Source of the DNA: Sphingomonas sp. BGYR3
GTDB taxonomy: Bacteria > Pseudomonadota > Alphaproteobacteria > Sphingomonadales > Sphingomonadaceae
Length of the DNA: 64,000 nucleotides
Assembly: GCF_025153455.1 (NCBI RefSeq)
Contig: NZ_JANZNT010000001.1
Span: 1,870,001-1,934,000 of the forward strand
Direction: 5' to 3'
In this document: one piece after another, positions 9,219-17,973 of the stretch
Numbering within the stretch: position 1 is the first letter of the stretch
Layout: the number at the start of each line of letters is the position of its first letter
Position numbers and translations under genes: made by a program
Notes under the pieces: model-generated
Database searches by the model: none
What the model saw: only the letters and a program-made list of their open reading frames with translations
What the model was told of the DNA's origin: nothing

Positions 9219-9701
9219 GTGGTCACGGTGCACGACCTTCGCAATCGCGCACGTGAAATGCGCCTCAACCCGACAGAATGGGAAAAACGCCTGTGGCGTC
9301 GCCTGTCGAACAGCCAGACCGGCCACAAATTTCGTCGCCAGGCTGTCATCGCCCCCTTCATCTGCGACTTCTTCTGTCCGGCAAAGGCGCTGATCGTCGA
9401 GATCGACGGCGATACCCACGATCCCGCCGCTGATGCGCGCCGCGACCAAATGCTTGCCGGGCAGGGCTATCGAACGATGCGCTTCACGAACGCCGATGTG
9501 CGCGACAATATCGAAGGCGTGCTCCAGACCATCGTCACCACCCTCGCCCGGACGCCCGATCGCTGGCCGGGTCATCCCCACCCCGACTCCTCCCCTGAAG
9601 GGGAGGGGCCAACAGTGCCGCAAGCAAAGCCCCTCCCCTTCAGGGGAGGGGTTGGGGTGGGGGAACCAGGCGACCGGGCCAGCGGCAATCCCTCATGCTG
9701 A
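9219..9701 (+). CDS. DUF559 endonuclease-like protein (PD-(D/E)XK fold)
   Basis: A Vsr-like DUF559 protein of 160 residues from a GTG at 9219 (a second GTG at 9228 is possible). The family core is clear: [37 protein letters not shown], then [12 protein letters not shown]. The Asp of ICDFF and the ExD of VEIDGD match PD-(D/E)XK catalytic positions. Residues from about 125 onward ([13 protein letters not shown] to the end) are encoded by two palindromic repeats, so the real domain ends near residue 120. The stop overlaps the ruvC start by seven bases. Biological role unknown; it may be a decaying or mobile nuclease gene. Confidence 0.75.
   Translation: MVTVHDLRNRAREMRLNPTEWEKRLWRRLSNSQTGHKFRRQAVIAPFICDFFCPAKALIVEIDGDTHDPAADARRDQMLAGQGYRTMRFTNADVRDNIEGVLQTIVTTLARTPDRWPGHPHPDSSPEGEGPTVPQAKPLPFRGGVGVGEPGDRASGNPSC
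9580..9608. repeat. Palindromic repeat, copy 2 (inverted)
   Basis: The segment CCCCACCCCGACTCCTCCCC then TGAAGGGGAGGGG is the reverse complement form of the same repeat, with two differences. The loop TGAA shows the orientation is opposite to copies 1 and 3. It lies inside the 3' part of the DUF559 reading frame. Confidence 0.75.
9627..9662. repeat. Palindromic repeat, copy 3 (forward)
   Basis: Identical over 34 bases (9629-9662) to copy 1 at 9183-9216, including the TTGGGGTGGGG tail, and preceded by the same AAA. With copy 1 it forms direct repeats 446 bases apart that bracket the DUF559 gene. It lies 33 bases before the ruvC start. Confidence 0.8.
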
Positions 9702-10189
9702 TCCTCGGCCTCGATCCGGGCCTTGGCACGACCGGCTGGGGGCTGATCCGGGCAGAGGGCAATCGCCTGTCGCACCTTGCCAACGGGCAGCTCAAGACCG
9801 ACGCCGGCGCGCCGCTGCCCCGACGCCTGGCCCATCTGGACGCCATGCTTGCTGCGCTGATCGTGGACCATGCGCCCGATGCGGCGGCGGTGGAGGAGGT
9901 GTTCGTCAACGCCAACCCGCAATCCACGCTGAAACTGGGGCAGGCGCGCGGCGTGGTCCTGTGCGCTGCTGCCCGGTCGGGCATCGATGTCGGCGAATAT
10001 GCCGCCCGGCTGGTGAAGAAGGCGGTGGTCGGCATCGGCAATGCCGAAAAGGCGCAGGTTCATGCCATGGTCGCCCGCCTGCTGCCGGGCGTGAAGATTG
10101 CGGGCACGGACGCGGCCGATGCGCTGGCCGTTGCCATCTGCCACGCCCATCACGCCGCCAGCGCGCGGGCGGTTAGCGGCCGGGCATAA
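9695..10189 (+). CDS. ruvC: Holliday junction resolvase RuvC
   Basis: Cuts Holliday junctions together with RuvAB during homologous recombination. The 164-residue protein shows [15 protein letters not shown] with the first catalytic Asp, [21 protein letters not shown] with the catalytic Glu, and [17 protein letters not shown] with the C-terminal acidic residues. Length is normal. The start codon lies inside the end of the DUF559 frame. ruvA follows after a 164-base gap rather than overlapping. Confidence 0.96.
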   Translation: MLILGLDPGLGTTGWGLIRAEGNRLSHLANGQLKTDAGAPLPRRLAHLDAMLAALIVDHAPDAAAVEEVFVNANPQSTLKLGQARGVVLCAAARSGIDVGEYAARLVKKAVVGIGNAEKAQVHAMVARLLPGVKIAGTDAADALAVAICHAHHAASARAVSGRA

Positions 10190-10306
10190 CGGCCGCCCCT
10201 TTCCTACCCGCCCCTGCTGCTGTTAGCTGGCGGTATGACCCGGCCTGTCTCTCCTGCTCGCTGCACGTTGAAGCCCGATTTTCTGCAGGGGCCCGTTCTG
10301 AAACCC

Positions 10307-10328
10307 TGTCATTGTGTCAAAACTGTCA
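10307..10328. promoter_or_regulatory. Cluster of three TGTCA half-sites before ruvA
   Basis: TGTCA occurs at 10307-10311, 10315-10319 and 10324-10328, at 8- and 9-base steps, 26-47 bases upstream of the ruvA start. The last 16 bases (10313-10328) recur inverted at 58463-58478. It could be a regulator site or a fortuitous A/T-rich promoter segment. No alphaproteobacterial LexA box is present here. I see nothing else in the 164-base gap. Confidence 0.3.
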
Positions 10329-10353
10329 GCCGGTTGACCATGGACGTCCTGCA

Positions 10354-10956
10354 ATGATCGCGCATCTGAAGGGGGAGCTGGTCGCCACTGCCGCCGACCA
10401 TGCGGTGATCGACGTAAACGGCGTCGGCTATCTGGTCGGGGCATCGTCGCGCACGCTGGAGGCGATCGGCCCGGTTGGCGGCACGGTCAAACTGCACACT
10501 GAAATGCTGGTGGGAGAGGATTTTATCCGGCTGGTCGGCTTTGCCACGGCGGATGAACGCGATTGGTTCCGCCTGCTGACCGGGGTGCAGGGGGTGGGGG
10601 CAAAGGTTGCACTGGCGATTCTCTCCATCCTGCCGCCCGCCGATCTGCACCGCGCCATTGCGGGTCAGGACAAGGCGATGGTGGCGCGGGCGAACGGTGT
10701 CGGCCCGAAACTGGCTGAGCGCATCGTGCGCGAGTTGAAGGACCGGGCCGGGGGCGCGCCGCTTGCCGCCGGGCCGGCCGCCATCGGCGCTGCGCCCGTG
10801 GCCGGGCATGGCGCGGATGCCGTCTCCGCGCTGCTCAACCTCGGCTTCCGCCCGGCAGAGGCCAGCGCCGCCGTCCGCGCGGCAGAGGACGGGATCGGCC
10901 CCGCCGCGACGCTGGACGCCCTGGTGCGGGAAGCGTTGAAGCGCGCGGCACGATAA
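10354..10956 (+). CDS. ruvA: Holliday junction branch migration protein RuvA
   Basis: Binds four-way junctions and loads the RuvB motor. The 200-residue protein has the OB-fold N-terminus ([21 protein letters not shown]), two helix-hairpin-helix motifs ([17 protein letters not shown] and [18 protein letters not shown]), and a C-terminal three-helix domain ([16 protein letters not shown]) that contacts RuvB. The start at 10354 gives the canonical N-terminus. ruvB is not directly downstream; a xylanase gene intervenes. Confidence 0.96.
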   Translation: MIAHLKGELVATAADHAVIDVNGVGYLVGASSRTLEAIGPVGGTVKLHTEMLVGEDFIRLVGFATADERDWFRLLTGVQGVGAKVALAILSILPPADLHRAIAGQDKAMVARANGVGPKLAERIVRELKDRAGGAPLAAGPAAIGAAPVAGHGADAVSALLNLGFRPAEASAAVRAAEDGIGPAATLDALVREALKRAAR

Positions 10957-10961
10957 GCCGA

Positions 10962-10975
10962 TGGTAGCGATATCA
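10962..10975. promoter_or_regulatory. LacI-type operator candidate 1
   Basis: TGGTAGCGATATCA is one base off the near-palindrome TGGTAGCGNTACCA, a shape typical of LacI/GalR-family sites. From memory it is close to the xyl-box of xanthomonads. It lies 106 bases upstream of the GH10 xylanase start and 35 bases from a second site. Confidence 0.5.
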
Positions 10976-10996
10976 TATTTTGCTTGCCTGCTGGAT

Positions 10997-11010
10997 TGAT
11001 AGCGATACCA
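10997..11010. promoter_or_regulatory. LacI-type operator candidate 2
   Basis: TGATAGCGATACCA, again one base off TGGTAGCGNTACCA. The start-to-start distance from candidate 1 is 35 bases, so a promoter or a repressor pair could fit between them. It lies about 70 bases before the xylanase start. Confidence 0.5.
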
Positions 11011-11080
11011 TCGATCCCATCAGACCGGATGATCAATCCGGCGATGCTGTGGGCCGCACCCGCGGCCGGGTGGGAGATGG

Positions 11081-12325
11081 ATGATGAAGCCCTATACTCG
11101 ACGGGAAACGATCGCGCTTGCCGGTGCGCTTGGCCTGACTGCCTGTGGCGGGGGCAGCAGCGGCAGTAGTGGTGGCGGTGGCAGCATTTCCGCGCCTCCG
11201 CCGGCCCCGACCCCGGCTCCACCTCCGCCCCCGCCCGCTCCCCCCGCGCCGACACCGACGCCCACCACGACCCTTGCCGCCGCTGCCGCCGCGCGCGGCA
11301 TGCGCTTCGGATCGACGCTGGCCTGGGCCGCGCCCGGGGCCGATGCCGCATCGTTCAACAACCCTGCCTATGCCGCGTTGCTGGAGCGGGATTGCAAGCT
11401 GCTGGTCCCCGAAAACGAGATGAAGTGGGAATATCAGTCCAGCGCCGAAAATGTGTACGACTGGCGCCGCGCCGACGAAATGCTTGCCTATGCCGAAAGC
11501 AAGGGCATGGAAATGCGTGGCCATGTGATGCTCTGGTACATTCAGGAACGCTTTCCTGCTTGGCTGCGCAATTACGATATGGGCACCAATCCCCGCGCCA
11601 CTGCCGAACGGCTGGTGCGCACCCATGTTCAGAATGTCGCCCGGCATTTCGGCAACCGGATCAAGAGCTGGGATGTGGTGAACGAGGCTGTTCAGCCGAA
11701 TACCGGTGCCGTCCGCACCAACATCCTGCACAACGCGGTGGGCGGCGACAATTCGATCCTCGACCTTGCCTTTCGCACGGCGCGGGCGGAACTGCCGACG
11801 GCAGAGCTGGTCTATAACGACTATATGGACTGGGGCTCGACCACGCACCGCAATGGCGTGCTCAACCTGCTGCGCGGCTTTCGCGATCGCAACGTGCCGA
11901 TCGATACCCTCGGCATCCAGTCGCATATCGGCTTTTATTCCTCCGGCACTGCGCAGGACATCGCCAATGCCCAGATCCCGCAGATGCGCGCCTGGCTCGA
12001 TCAGGTGGTTGCGCTCGGCTACAAGCTGATCATCACGGAGTTTGATGTCAGCGATCAGAACCGGTCGGGCAGCATCGCCCAGCGCGACGCCGATGTCGCG
12101 ACCTATGGCCGCGCGTGGCTCGACCTGCTGTTCAGCTATCCGCAGCTCAAGGACGTGCTCGTCTGGGGCATGAACGACAAATATAGCTGGCTGCAAAGCT
12201 TCAATCCGCGAACCGACGGCCTGCCGGTCCGGCCCTGTCCCTATGACGCCAACGCGCAGCCGAAACCGCTTTACAGCGCCATTGCCAACGCCTTCAGCGC
12301 GACGACGACCCGCACCGCCACCTGA
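11081..12325 (+). CDS. GH10 endo-1,4-beta-xylanase, lipoprotein
   Basis: Cleaves the xylan backbone, probably at the cell surface or in the periplasm. The 414-residue precursor begins with a twin-arginine-like n-region (TRRETIALAGALGLTAC) and a lipobox cysteine at residue 22. A Gly/Ser and Pro-rich linker (residues 23-62) precedes the GH10 barrel. The acid/base Glu is in DVVNEAV (Glu202) and the nucleophile in ITEFDVSD (Glu320); GHVMLWY and SHIGFY are further GH10 marks. It sits between ruvA and ruvB, out of functional context, with two LacI-type sites upstream. The ATG at 11084 is an alternative start. Confidence 0.95.
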   Translation: MMKPYTRRETIALAGALGLTACGGGSSGSSGGGGSISAPPPAPTPAPPPPPPAPPAPTPTPTTTLAAAAAARGMRFGSTLAWAAPGADAASFNNPAYAALLERDCKLLVPENEMKWEYQSSAENVYDWRRADEMLAYAESKGMEMRGHVMLWYIQERFPAWLRNYDMGTNPRATAERLVRTHVQNVARHFGNRIKSWDVVNEAVQPNTGAVRTNILHNAVGGDNSILDLAFRTARAELPTAELVYNDYMDWGSTTHRNGVLNLLRGFRDRNVPIDTLGIQSHIGFYSSGTAQDIANAQIPQMRAWLDQVVALGYKLIITEFDVSDQNRSGSIAQRDADVATYGRAWLDLLFSYPQLKDVLVWGMNDKYSWLQSFNPRTDGLPVRPCPYDANAQPKPLYSAIANAFSATTTRTAT

Positions 12326-12375
12326 GGCACAGCGGGGCGCTTGGCTTCGCGGATGCGAACGGATAAGGAACGGCG

Positions 12376-13398
12376 GTGACCGATCCCGACCGCATCCTGA
12401 CTGCCGCCCGCCGCCCGGAGGATGTGGACGCCGCGCTGCGGCCGAAATCGCTGGACGAATTTGTCGGCCAGCGGGCGGCGCGCGAAAATCTGCGCGTGTT
12501 CATCGATGCCGCGCGCGGGCGCGGTGATGCCCTGGATCATGTGTTGTTCTTTGGCCCGCCGGGCCTTGGCAAGACCACGCTGGCGCAGATCATCGCCCGC
12601 GAACTGGGCGTCGGCTTTCGCGCGACCTCCGGCCCGGTCATCGCCAAGTCGGGCGATCTTGCCGCGCTGCTGACCAATCTGGAGGATGGCGACGTCCTGT
12701 TCATCGACGAGATTCACCGGCTGAATCCGGCGGTGGAGGAGGTGCTCTATCCCGCGATGGAGGACCGCGCGCTCGACCTGATGATCGGGGAGGGGCCGTC
12801 GGCCCGCTCGGTGCGCATCGACCTGCCGCGCTTTACCCTGGTTGGCGCAACGACGCGGCAGGGATTGCTGACGACGCCGCTGCGCGACCGGTTCGGCATC
12901 CCGGTGCGCCTGCAATTCTATACGGTGGACGAACTGGAACGGGTCGTCACCCGCGCCGCCGGGTTGCTCGATCTGGCCATCGCCCCCGATGGCGCGCGCG
13001 AGGTTGCGCGCCGCTCGCGGGGCACGCCGCGCATCGCCGGGCGGCTGCTGCGGCGGGTGCGCGATTTTGCCAATGTCGCGGGCGCGGCTATTGTTGATGC
13101 GGCTGTAGCCGATGCGGCACTCAACCGGCTGGAGGTCGACGCCCTGGGCCTGGACGCGATGGACCGGCGCTATCTGACCATGATCGCCGATGTCTATCGC
13201 GGCGGGCCGGTGGGGGTGGAAACGCTGGCCGCGGGCCTGTCCGAACCGCGCGACACGGTGGAAGAGGTGATCGAGCCCTATCTGATCCAGATCGGCATGA
13301 TCGCCCGCACCGCACGGGGCCGTTGCCTGAACGGGGCAGCGTGGCGGCATCTGGGCCTAGAACCGCCGCAGGGCAGCCAGGACGGCTTGTTCGACTGA
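12376..13398 (+). CDS. ruvB: Holliday junction branch migration helicase RuvB
   Basis: Hexameric AAA+ motor that drives branch migration with RuvA. The 340-residue protein has Walker [12 protein letters not shown], Walker [12 protein letters not shown], sensor 1 [11 protein letters not shown], the arginine finger region [12 protein letters not shown], and the C-terminal winged helix ([22 protein letters not shown]). It starts with GTG at 12376; AAGGAA lies nine bases upstream. It is separated from ruvA by the xylanase gene, so it may need its own promoter or read-through from that gene. Confidence 0.97.
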   Translation: MTDPDRILTAARRPEDVDAALRPKSLDEFVGQRAARENLRVFIDAARGRGDALDHVLFFGPPGLGKTTLAQIIARELGVGFRATSGPVIAKSGDLAALLTNLEDGDVLFIDEIHRLNPAVEEVLYPAMEDRALDLMIGEGPSARSVRIDLPRFTLVGATTRQGLLTTPLRDRFGIPVRLQFYTVDELERVVTRAAGLLDLAIAPDGAREVARRSRGTPRIAGRLLRRVRDFANVAGAAIVDAAVADAALNRLEVDALGLDAMDRRYLTMIADVYRGGPVGVETLAAGLSEPRDTVEEVIEPYLIQIGMIARTARGRCLNGAAWRHLGLEPPQGSQDGLFD

Positions 13399-13478
13399 CG
13401 TCAGACCGCCCGAAAGCGCGGCGGATCGCTGCTTATGGGGTTTCCCCCGCGCGCGTTCATGGGTAGCAGCGGTGCGGC

Positions 13479-13955
13479 ATGGACGGACCTGGCGACGATC
13501 TACCGGCACAAGGCCGCTTTGACGGGCTGGAACACCGGTTCCCGCTGCGCGTCTATTTCGAGGATACGGACCTGTCCGGCATCGTCTATCACGCCAACTA
13601 TCTGCGGTTCATGGAACGGGCACGATCGGATATGCTGCGCACCGCTGGGATCGATCAGCGCGCGGCGCATGAAGCGGGCGAGGGCGTCTATGCCATTCGC
13701 GACGTCACGCTGCGCTATGTCGCACCGGCACGGCTCGACGATGCGCTGCTGATCGTCAGCCGCGTGATCGCGGTCCGCGCCGCGGCGGTCACCATTCATC
13801 AACGGGTCATGCGCGGCACTGACTTACTGGTCGATGCAACGGTCGAGGCGGTGTTCGTCACGCCCGCCGGTCGGCCACGGCGTCAGCCGGCGGACTGGCT
13901 GGTCCGGTTCGCGCCGCTGATCTGGCAGGGGAAACAGGAAACATCATGGAATTGA
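13479..13955 (+). CDS. ybgC: Tol-Pal associated acyl-CoA thioesterase YbgC
   Basis: A hotdog-fold acyl-CoA thioesterase (158 residues). The active-site region FPLRVYFEDTDLSGIVYHANYLRFMERAR is typical of YbgC, with Asp in YFEDTD as the catalytic residue. It is the first gene of the tol-pal operon, as in most proteobacteria, and its end overlaps the tolQ start by 10 bases. It likely links phospholipid metabolism to Tol function. Confidence 0.92.
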   Translation: MDGPGDDLPAQGRFDGLEHRFPLRVYFEDTDLSGIVYHANYLRFMERARSDMLRTAGIDQRAAHEAGEGVYAIRDVTLRYVAPARLDDALLIVSRVIAVRAAAVTIHQRVMRGTDLLVDATVEAVFVTPAGRPRRQPADWLVRFAPLIWQGKQETSWN

Positions 13956-14632
13956 ATCTCGCCACCGATCCCGCGTCGCTATCGCCGCTGGCGCTGTTTC
14001 TGCAGGCGGATATTGTCGTCAAGATTGTGATGATCGGCTTGGCGGCTGCCAGCCTGTGGACCTGGTCGATCATCATTGCGTTCGTCCTGCGGCTGGGCGG
14101 GGTCCACCGGTCCATCGCCCGGTTCGAACGGGATTTCGACCGGGCACAGGATATCGACCTGCTCTATCGTCAGCGCGCCGATGGCGACACCGCGATCGAG
14201 CGCGTCTTTGCCGCTGGTGTCGATGAATGGCGAAAGTCGACGGCCGGTCACCGCATCGACCGCGAAGGGACGCGCGAACGCCTGGCCACCGCAATGGCGG
14301 GCCGTGTGGCCCTGGAGGTGGAAAAGCTGTCGGATCGCCTCAACTGGCTGGCGACGATCGGATCGGTCGCCCCCTTTGTCGGCCTGTTCGGCACCGTCTG
14401 GGGCATCATGCGCAGCTTTACCGCGATTGCGGCTGAACAGAATACCGCCCTCGCCGTCGTCGCGCCGGGCATTGCAGAGGCGCTGTTCGCGACCGCGATC
14501 GGCCTGTTTGCGGCCATTCCGGCGGTGATCGCCTACAACCGCTTTGGCCACCGCATCAACGGCGTCGAATCCCGGCTGATGCGCTTTGCCGACCGCTTTC
14601 ATCTTCAGCTGTCGCGCCAGCTGGAAGGATAA
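13946..14632 (+). CDS. tolQ: Tol-Pal system protein TolQ
   Basis: Inner-membrane proton channel subunit of the Tol-Pal machine, homologous to ExbB and MotA. The 228-residue protein has a first membrane helix at about residues 25-50 (VVKIVMIGLAAASLWTWSII), a cytoplasmic loop, and two further helices including ATIGSVAPFVGLFGTVWGIM and ALFATAIGLFAAIPAVIAYN, the family signature. It overlaps ybgC and is six bases from tolR. Confidence 0.95.
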   Translation: MELNLATDPASLSPLALFLQADIVVKIVMIGLAAASLWTWSIIIAFVLRLGGVHRSIARFERDFDRAQDIDLLYRQRADGDTAIERVFAAGVDEWRKSTAGHRIDREGTRERLATAMAGRVALEVEKLSDRLNWLATIGSVAPFVGLFGTVWGIMRSFTAIAAEQNTALAVVAPGIAEALFATAIGLFAAIPAVIAYNRFGHRINGVESRLMRFADRFHLQLSRQLEG

Positions 14633-14638
14633 GCGGCG

Positions 14639-15076
14639 ATGGCGATGAACCTGCCCTCTGCCCGTGCCAAGGGCCGCCGCGCGCCGATGGCGGAAATCAA
14701 CGTGACGCCGCTGGTCGACGTCATGCTGGTCCTGCTCATCATCTTCATGGTCACCGCGCCGCTGCTGACCGCCGGGGTGTCGGTGAACCTGCCCGACAGC
14801 CGGGCCAAGGCGGTGGATCAGGATCAGGAACCCGTTGCGATTTCCATCGACGAAACCGGTGCGGTGTTCGTCGGGGAACAGGCGGTGTCGACCGATGCGC
14901 TGCCCGGCCAGCTTCAGGCGATTGCCGCGCGCGCCGTCGATGGCCGTCCGCCGCAGATCCTGCTGCGCGCCGACCGCAGCCTCGATTACGGCCGGGTGAT
15001 GGCGGTGATGGGCGAGCTGAACCGCGTGGGTCTGACCCGCGTGGCGTTGGTCACCACGCAGGGCGAGGGGCGCTGA
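14639..15076 (+). CDS. tolR: Tol-Pal system protein TolR
   Basis: ExbD/TolR family stator protein of 145 residues. After a short cytoplasmic start comes MAEINVTPLVDVMLVLLII, whose Asp in LVDVML is the proton-binding residue of the single membrane helix. A periplasmic domain follows (ISIDETGAVFVGEQAV, PPQILLRADRSLDYGRVM). It works with TolQ to energise TolA. Confidence 0.95.
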   Translation: MAMNLPSARAKGRRAPMAEINVTPLVDVMLVLLIIFMVTAPLLTAGVSVNLPDSRAKAVDQDQEPVAISIDETGAVFVGEQAVSTDALPGQLQAIAARAVDGRPPQILLRADRSLDYGRVMAVMGELNRVGLTRVALVTTQGEGR

Positions 15077-15082
15077 CGCGGC

Positions 15083-15958
15083 ATGGCCCGGGCGGACCGC
15101 AGCGAATGGATCGGCTTTGGCGTCGCAGTGCTGGCGCATCTGACGCTGTTCGCCCTGTTGTCGGTGTTCCTGTCCCGGCCAGCCACCAATGAACGGGTCA
15201 GCGCGCCGATGGACGTGTCGCTCGTCGACGATGTGGCCCTGATTTCTCAGGCGCCGCCGACGACCGAGGCGCCGGCCACCGCTGTCGCCCCCGATTTCGG
15301 CCCGCCGGAAGACGCCGCCGCACCCGAGCCGGTGCCGGAAACGCCCGCCCCCGCGCCCGTTGCAAAGACGGAAGCGCCAGCGCCTAAGCCCGTGCCAAAG
15401 CCGGTGCCGCCAAAGGCGCAGCCAAAACCGCCTGCGGCCAAGGCGGATCGATCGCCCCGCCCCGAAACGCCCGCCCGGCCCGCGCCGAAATCCGCCCAGG
15501 CGGCAAGCAAGCAGGCGGGAACGGCCAAGAGCAGCAATCAGGCCCGGCCCACCGGCGGCCGGCTGGGCGACAATTTCCTGAAGGGCATCGTCGCCAATGA
15601 AAGCCCTGGCAAGGGGGCGACCCCGCGCGGCGAACAGGTCGGCGCGCAGGCCGTGGCCAATCTGGCCCAGGCGATCCAGCGTCAGGTGCAGCCTTGTGCC
15701 AACCGCATTCCTAATCCCGGGCCGGGCGCCAACGAAATCCGCTCGCGCATCCGGCTTCAGCTGTCGCCCGACGGCACCATGGCCGCCCGGCCGCAGCTGC
15801 GCGGGCAGACCGGCGTGACCGACGAAAACCGCCGCTATTCCCAGCGTGTCGCCGAACTGGCGATTGCCGCGTTCATCCAGTGCGCGCCCTATGAACTGCC
15901 CGCCGATCTGTATGCCGGGGGTTGGGAGGATATCATCATCAATTACCGGCTGCCGTGA
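15083..15958 (+). CDS. tolA: TolA-like cell envelope protein
   Basis: A 291-residue TolA/TonB-like protein. One membrane helix ([19 protein letters not shown], about 11-30), a long Pro/Ala/Lys-rich spacer (about 65-150), and a C-terminal domain ([48 protein letters not shown]) with two cysteines that may form a disulphide. It links the TolQR motor to Pal and TolB. The sequence is diverged from E. coli TolA, but position and domain order support the call. Its TGA overlaps a possible ATG of the tolB frame; see tolB. Confidence 0.9.
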   Translation: MARADRSEWIGFGVAVLAHLTLFALLSVFLSRPATNERVSAPMDVSLVDDVALISQAPPTTEAPATAVAPDFGPPEDAAAPEPVPETPAPAPVAKTEAPAPKPVPKPVPPKAQPKPPAAKADRSPRPETPARPAPKSAQAASKQAGTAKSSNQARPTGGRLGDNFLKGIVANESPGKGATPRGEQVGAQAVANLAQAIQRQVQPCANRIPNPGPGANEIRSRIRLQLSPDGTMAARPQLRGQTGVTDENRRYSQRVAELAIAAFIQCAPYELPADLYAGGWEDIIINYRLP

Positions 15959-16029
15959 TGCGCCTTCCTTCCGCCTTGATTGACCGTTTCAATGCCATGC
16001 CGCCGGCCCGTGCCGGACGAGGAGATGTG

Positions 16030-17370
16030 ATGAGTAACTGGCTGAACCCGCTGATCCGCGCTGCTGCCGCAGCGATGATGCTCGGCCTTGGCGCCGCGCC
16101 CGCGCTGGCGCAGGTCGAGGTGGATATCGTCGGCGGCATTTCGGCGCCGGCCCCCATCGCCGTCCCCGCCATGCCGACGCCTCAGGTCGCCGCGACGCCG
16201 GCCGGATCGACGGACGAGCTGGGGCGCAAGGTGGCGCAGATCATCACCACCAACCTCACCAATTCCGGCCTGTTCAAGCCGCTTGGCCCCGGCCAGCTGC
16301 GCGCCCCCGACTTTGCGCAGGTGACGGCGCCCGATTTCGCCTATTGGGGCGGCACCGGCGCACAGACGCTGGTTCAGGGATATGTCCGCGCCAATGGCAA
16401 CGGCACGCTGACGGTCGGCTGCTACCTGTATGACGTGTTCGCCCGCACCGAACTGACGCGGCAGGGCTTTGTCGTGACGCCCGCCGACTGGCGGCGCGCG
16501 GCGCATAAATGCTCCGACGCCATTTACACCCGGCTGACCGGCGAAGGCCCGTATTTCGACAGCCGCATCGTCTACATCAGCGAAACCGGCCCCAAGGGGA
16601 AGCGGATCAAGCGGTTGGCGATTATGGATCAGGACGGGGAAAATCACCGGTTTCTGACCAATGGCCAGTCGATCGTGCTGACCCCGCGCCTGTCGCGGGA
16701 CAACCGGCAGATCGTGTACATGAGCTATCTGAACGATAAACCGACGCTGTATGTCTACGATCTGGAGAACGGGCGTCAGCGGGCGCTGGTCAGCAATGTC
16801 AGCCTGGCCTTTGCGCCGCGCTTTTCGCCCGATGCGCGCTGGGTGCTGTTTTCGATGGCGGTCAACGGCAACACCGACCTGTACCGCGTGTCTACCCAGG
16901 GCGGCCGGCCGGAACAGCTGACCACGGCACCCGGCATCGACACCGGCGGCAGCTATTCGCCCGACGGCAACCGCATCGTTTTCGAAAGTGACCGGTCGGG
17001 CACGCAGCAGCTTTATGTCATGAATGCCGACGGATCGAACCAGCAGCGCATCAGCTTTGGCGGCGGCCGCTATGCCACCCCGGCATGGAGCCCGCGCGGC
17101 GACCAGATCGCGTTCACCAAGATCGGCGGCGGCGCATTCCGCATCGGCGTCATGTCCCCGTCCGGTGGCGGCGAAAAGCTGTTGACCGAGGCATGGGGCG
17201 ATGAAGGGCCGAACTGGGCACCCAATGGCCGCGTCCTCACCTATTTCCGATCGGCCCAGGGGTCGGGCCGGGGCGATGTGTGGATCGTCGACCTGACCGG
17301 AGTCAATGAACGCCGCGTGCCGACGCCGCTGGACGGATCCGACCCCGATTGGGGGGCGCTGCGCCCCTGA
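16030..17370 (+). CDS. tolB: Tol-Pal system protein TolB
   Basis: Periplasmic beta-propeller protein that binds Pal and TolA. The 446-residue precursor has signal peptide [24 protein letters not shown]. An N-terminal alpha/beta domain includes [19 protein letters not shown]. The propeller has repeated WD40-like PD40 blades: [57 protein letters not shown]. The start at 16030 was chosen for the GAGGAG five bases upstream and the signal peptide. An ATG at 15958 overlapping the tolA stop would add 24 residues ahead of the signal. Confidence 0.96.
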   Translation: MSNWLNPLIRAAAAAMMLGLGAAPALAQVEVDIVGGISAPAPIAVPAMPTPQVAATPAGSTDELGRKVAQIITTNLTNSGLFKPLGPGQLRAPDFAQVTAPDFAYWGGTGAQTLVQGYVRANGNGTLTVGCYLYDVFARTELTRQGFVVTPADWRRAAHKCSDAIYTRLTGEGPYFDSRIVYISETGPKGKRIKRLAIMDQDGENHRFLTNGQSIVLTPRLSRDNRQIVYMSYLNDKPTLYVYDLENGRQRALVSNVSLAFAPRFSPDARWVLFSMAVNGNTDLYRVSTQGGRPEQLTTAPGIDTGGSYSPDGNRIVFESDRSGTQQLYVMNADGSNQQRISFGGGRYATPAWSPRGDQIAFTKIGGGAFRIGVMSPSGGGEKLLTEAWGDEGPNWAPNGRVLTYFRSAQGSGRGDVWIVDLTGVNERRVPTPLDGSDPDWGALRP

Positions 17371-17439
17371 TCGCCGGGATCAATTCGTCCGCTTCATCCG
17401 TTACACGATCAAACCAATCTGCGAACAAAGGAGAACGAT

Positions 17440-17949
17440 ATGGCCCGTCTGACCGCCACGATCCTGGTATCCGCGGCGCTGATCGCGACCGCCGGTTGCG
17501 CCAAGAAGCGCCCCGAAGTGCTGCCGCCTGGCCCCGGCGATACCGGCGCAGGCGCCGTGACGCCCACGCCCTCGACCGGTCCCGTCCCCGGATCGCGTGA
17601 GGATTTCATGGCCAGCGTGGCATCCGACACGGTCAATTTCGATCTGGACCGTTATCAGATCGATTCGCGTGCGGCCCAGATCCTGGACAGCCAGGCCCAG
17701 TGGCTGCAGCGCTATCCCAATGTCCGCATCACCATCGAGGGGCATTGCGACGAACGCGGCACGCGCGAATACAATCTGGCACTGGGGGACCGCCGCGCCA
17801 ATGCAGCCGCCAATTACCTGGCGGCGCGCGGCATCGCGCCCTCGCGCATCACGACGATCAGCTATGGCAAGGAACGGCCCCTGGCACTGGGGTCGGACGA
17901 CACCAGCTGGGCGCAGAACCGCCGCGCGGTGACGATCACGCTGCAATAA
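17440..17949 (+). CDS. pal: Peptidoglycan-associated lipoprotein Pal
   Basis: Outer-membrane lipoprotein that binds peptidoglycan through an OmpA-like domain. The 169-residue precursor has lipobox TAGC (Cys near 20) and a Pro/Gly-rich linker. The OmpA-like domain shows VNFDLDRYQIDSRA, ITIEGHCDERGTREYNLALG and RRANAAANYLAARG, with the Asp and Arg residues that hold meso-diaminopimelate. AAAGGAGAACGAT precedes the ATG. It ends the operon; no cpoB/ybgF gene follows here. Confidence 0.97.
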   Translation: MARLTATILVSAALIATAGCAKKRPEVLPPGPGDTGAGAVTPTPSTGPVPGSREDFMASVASDTVNFDLDRYQIDSRAAQILDSQAQWLQRYPNVRITIEGHCDERGTREYNLALGDRRANAAANYLAARGIAPSRITTISYGKERPLALGSDDTSWAQNRRAVTITLQ

Positions 17950-17973
17950 CGCGGCGGTCCAATTGCAGGATCT

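Noticed and set aside
9180..9662. CRISPR array in the repeat-rich yebC-ruvC interval
   Set aside because: The repeats are three in number, differ in orientation, and have no equal-length spacers or cas genes nearby.
10295..10309. LexA (SOS) box before ruvA
   Set aside because: GTTC is followed seven bases later by CTGT, not GTTC, so the alphaproteobacterial GTTC-N7-GTTC pattern is not met.
11160..11270. Low-complexity repeat in the xylanase gene as a mobile or phase-variable element
   Set aside because: The Gly/Ser and Pro-rich codons form a normal flexible linker after a lipoprotein signal and are not exact repeats.
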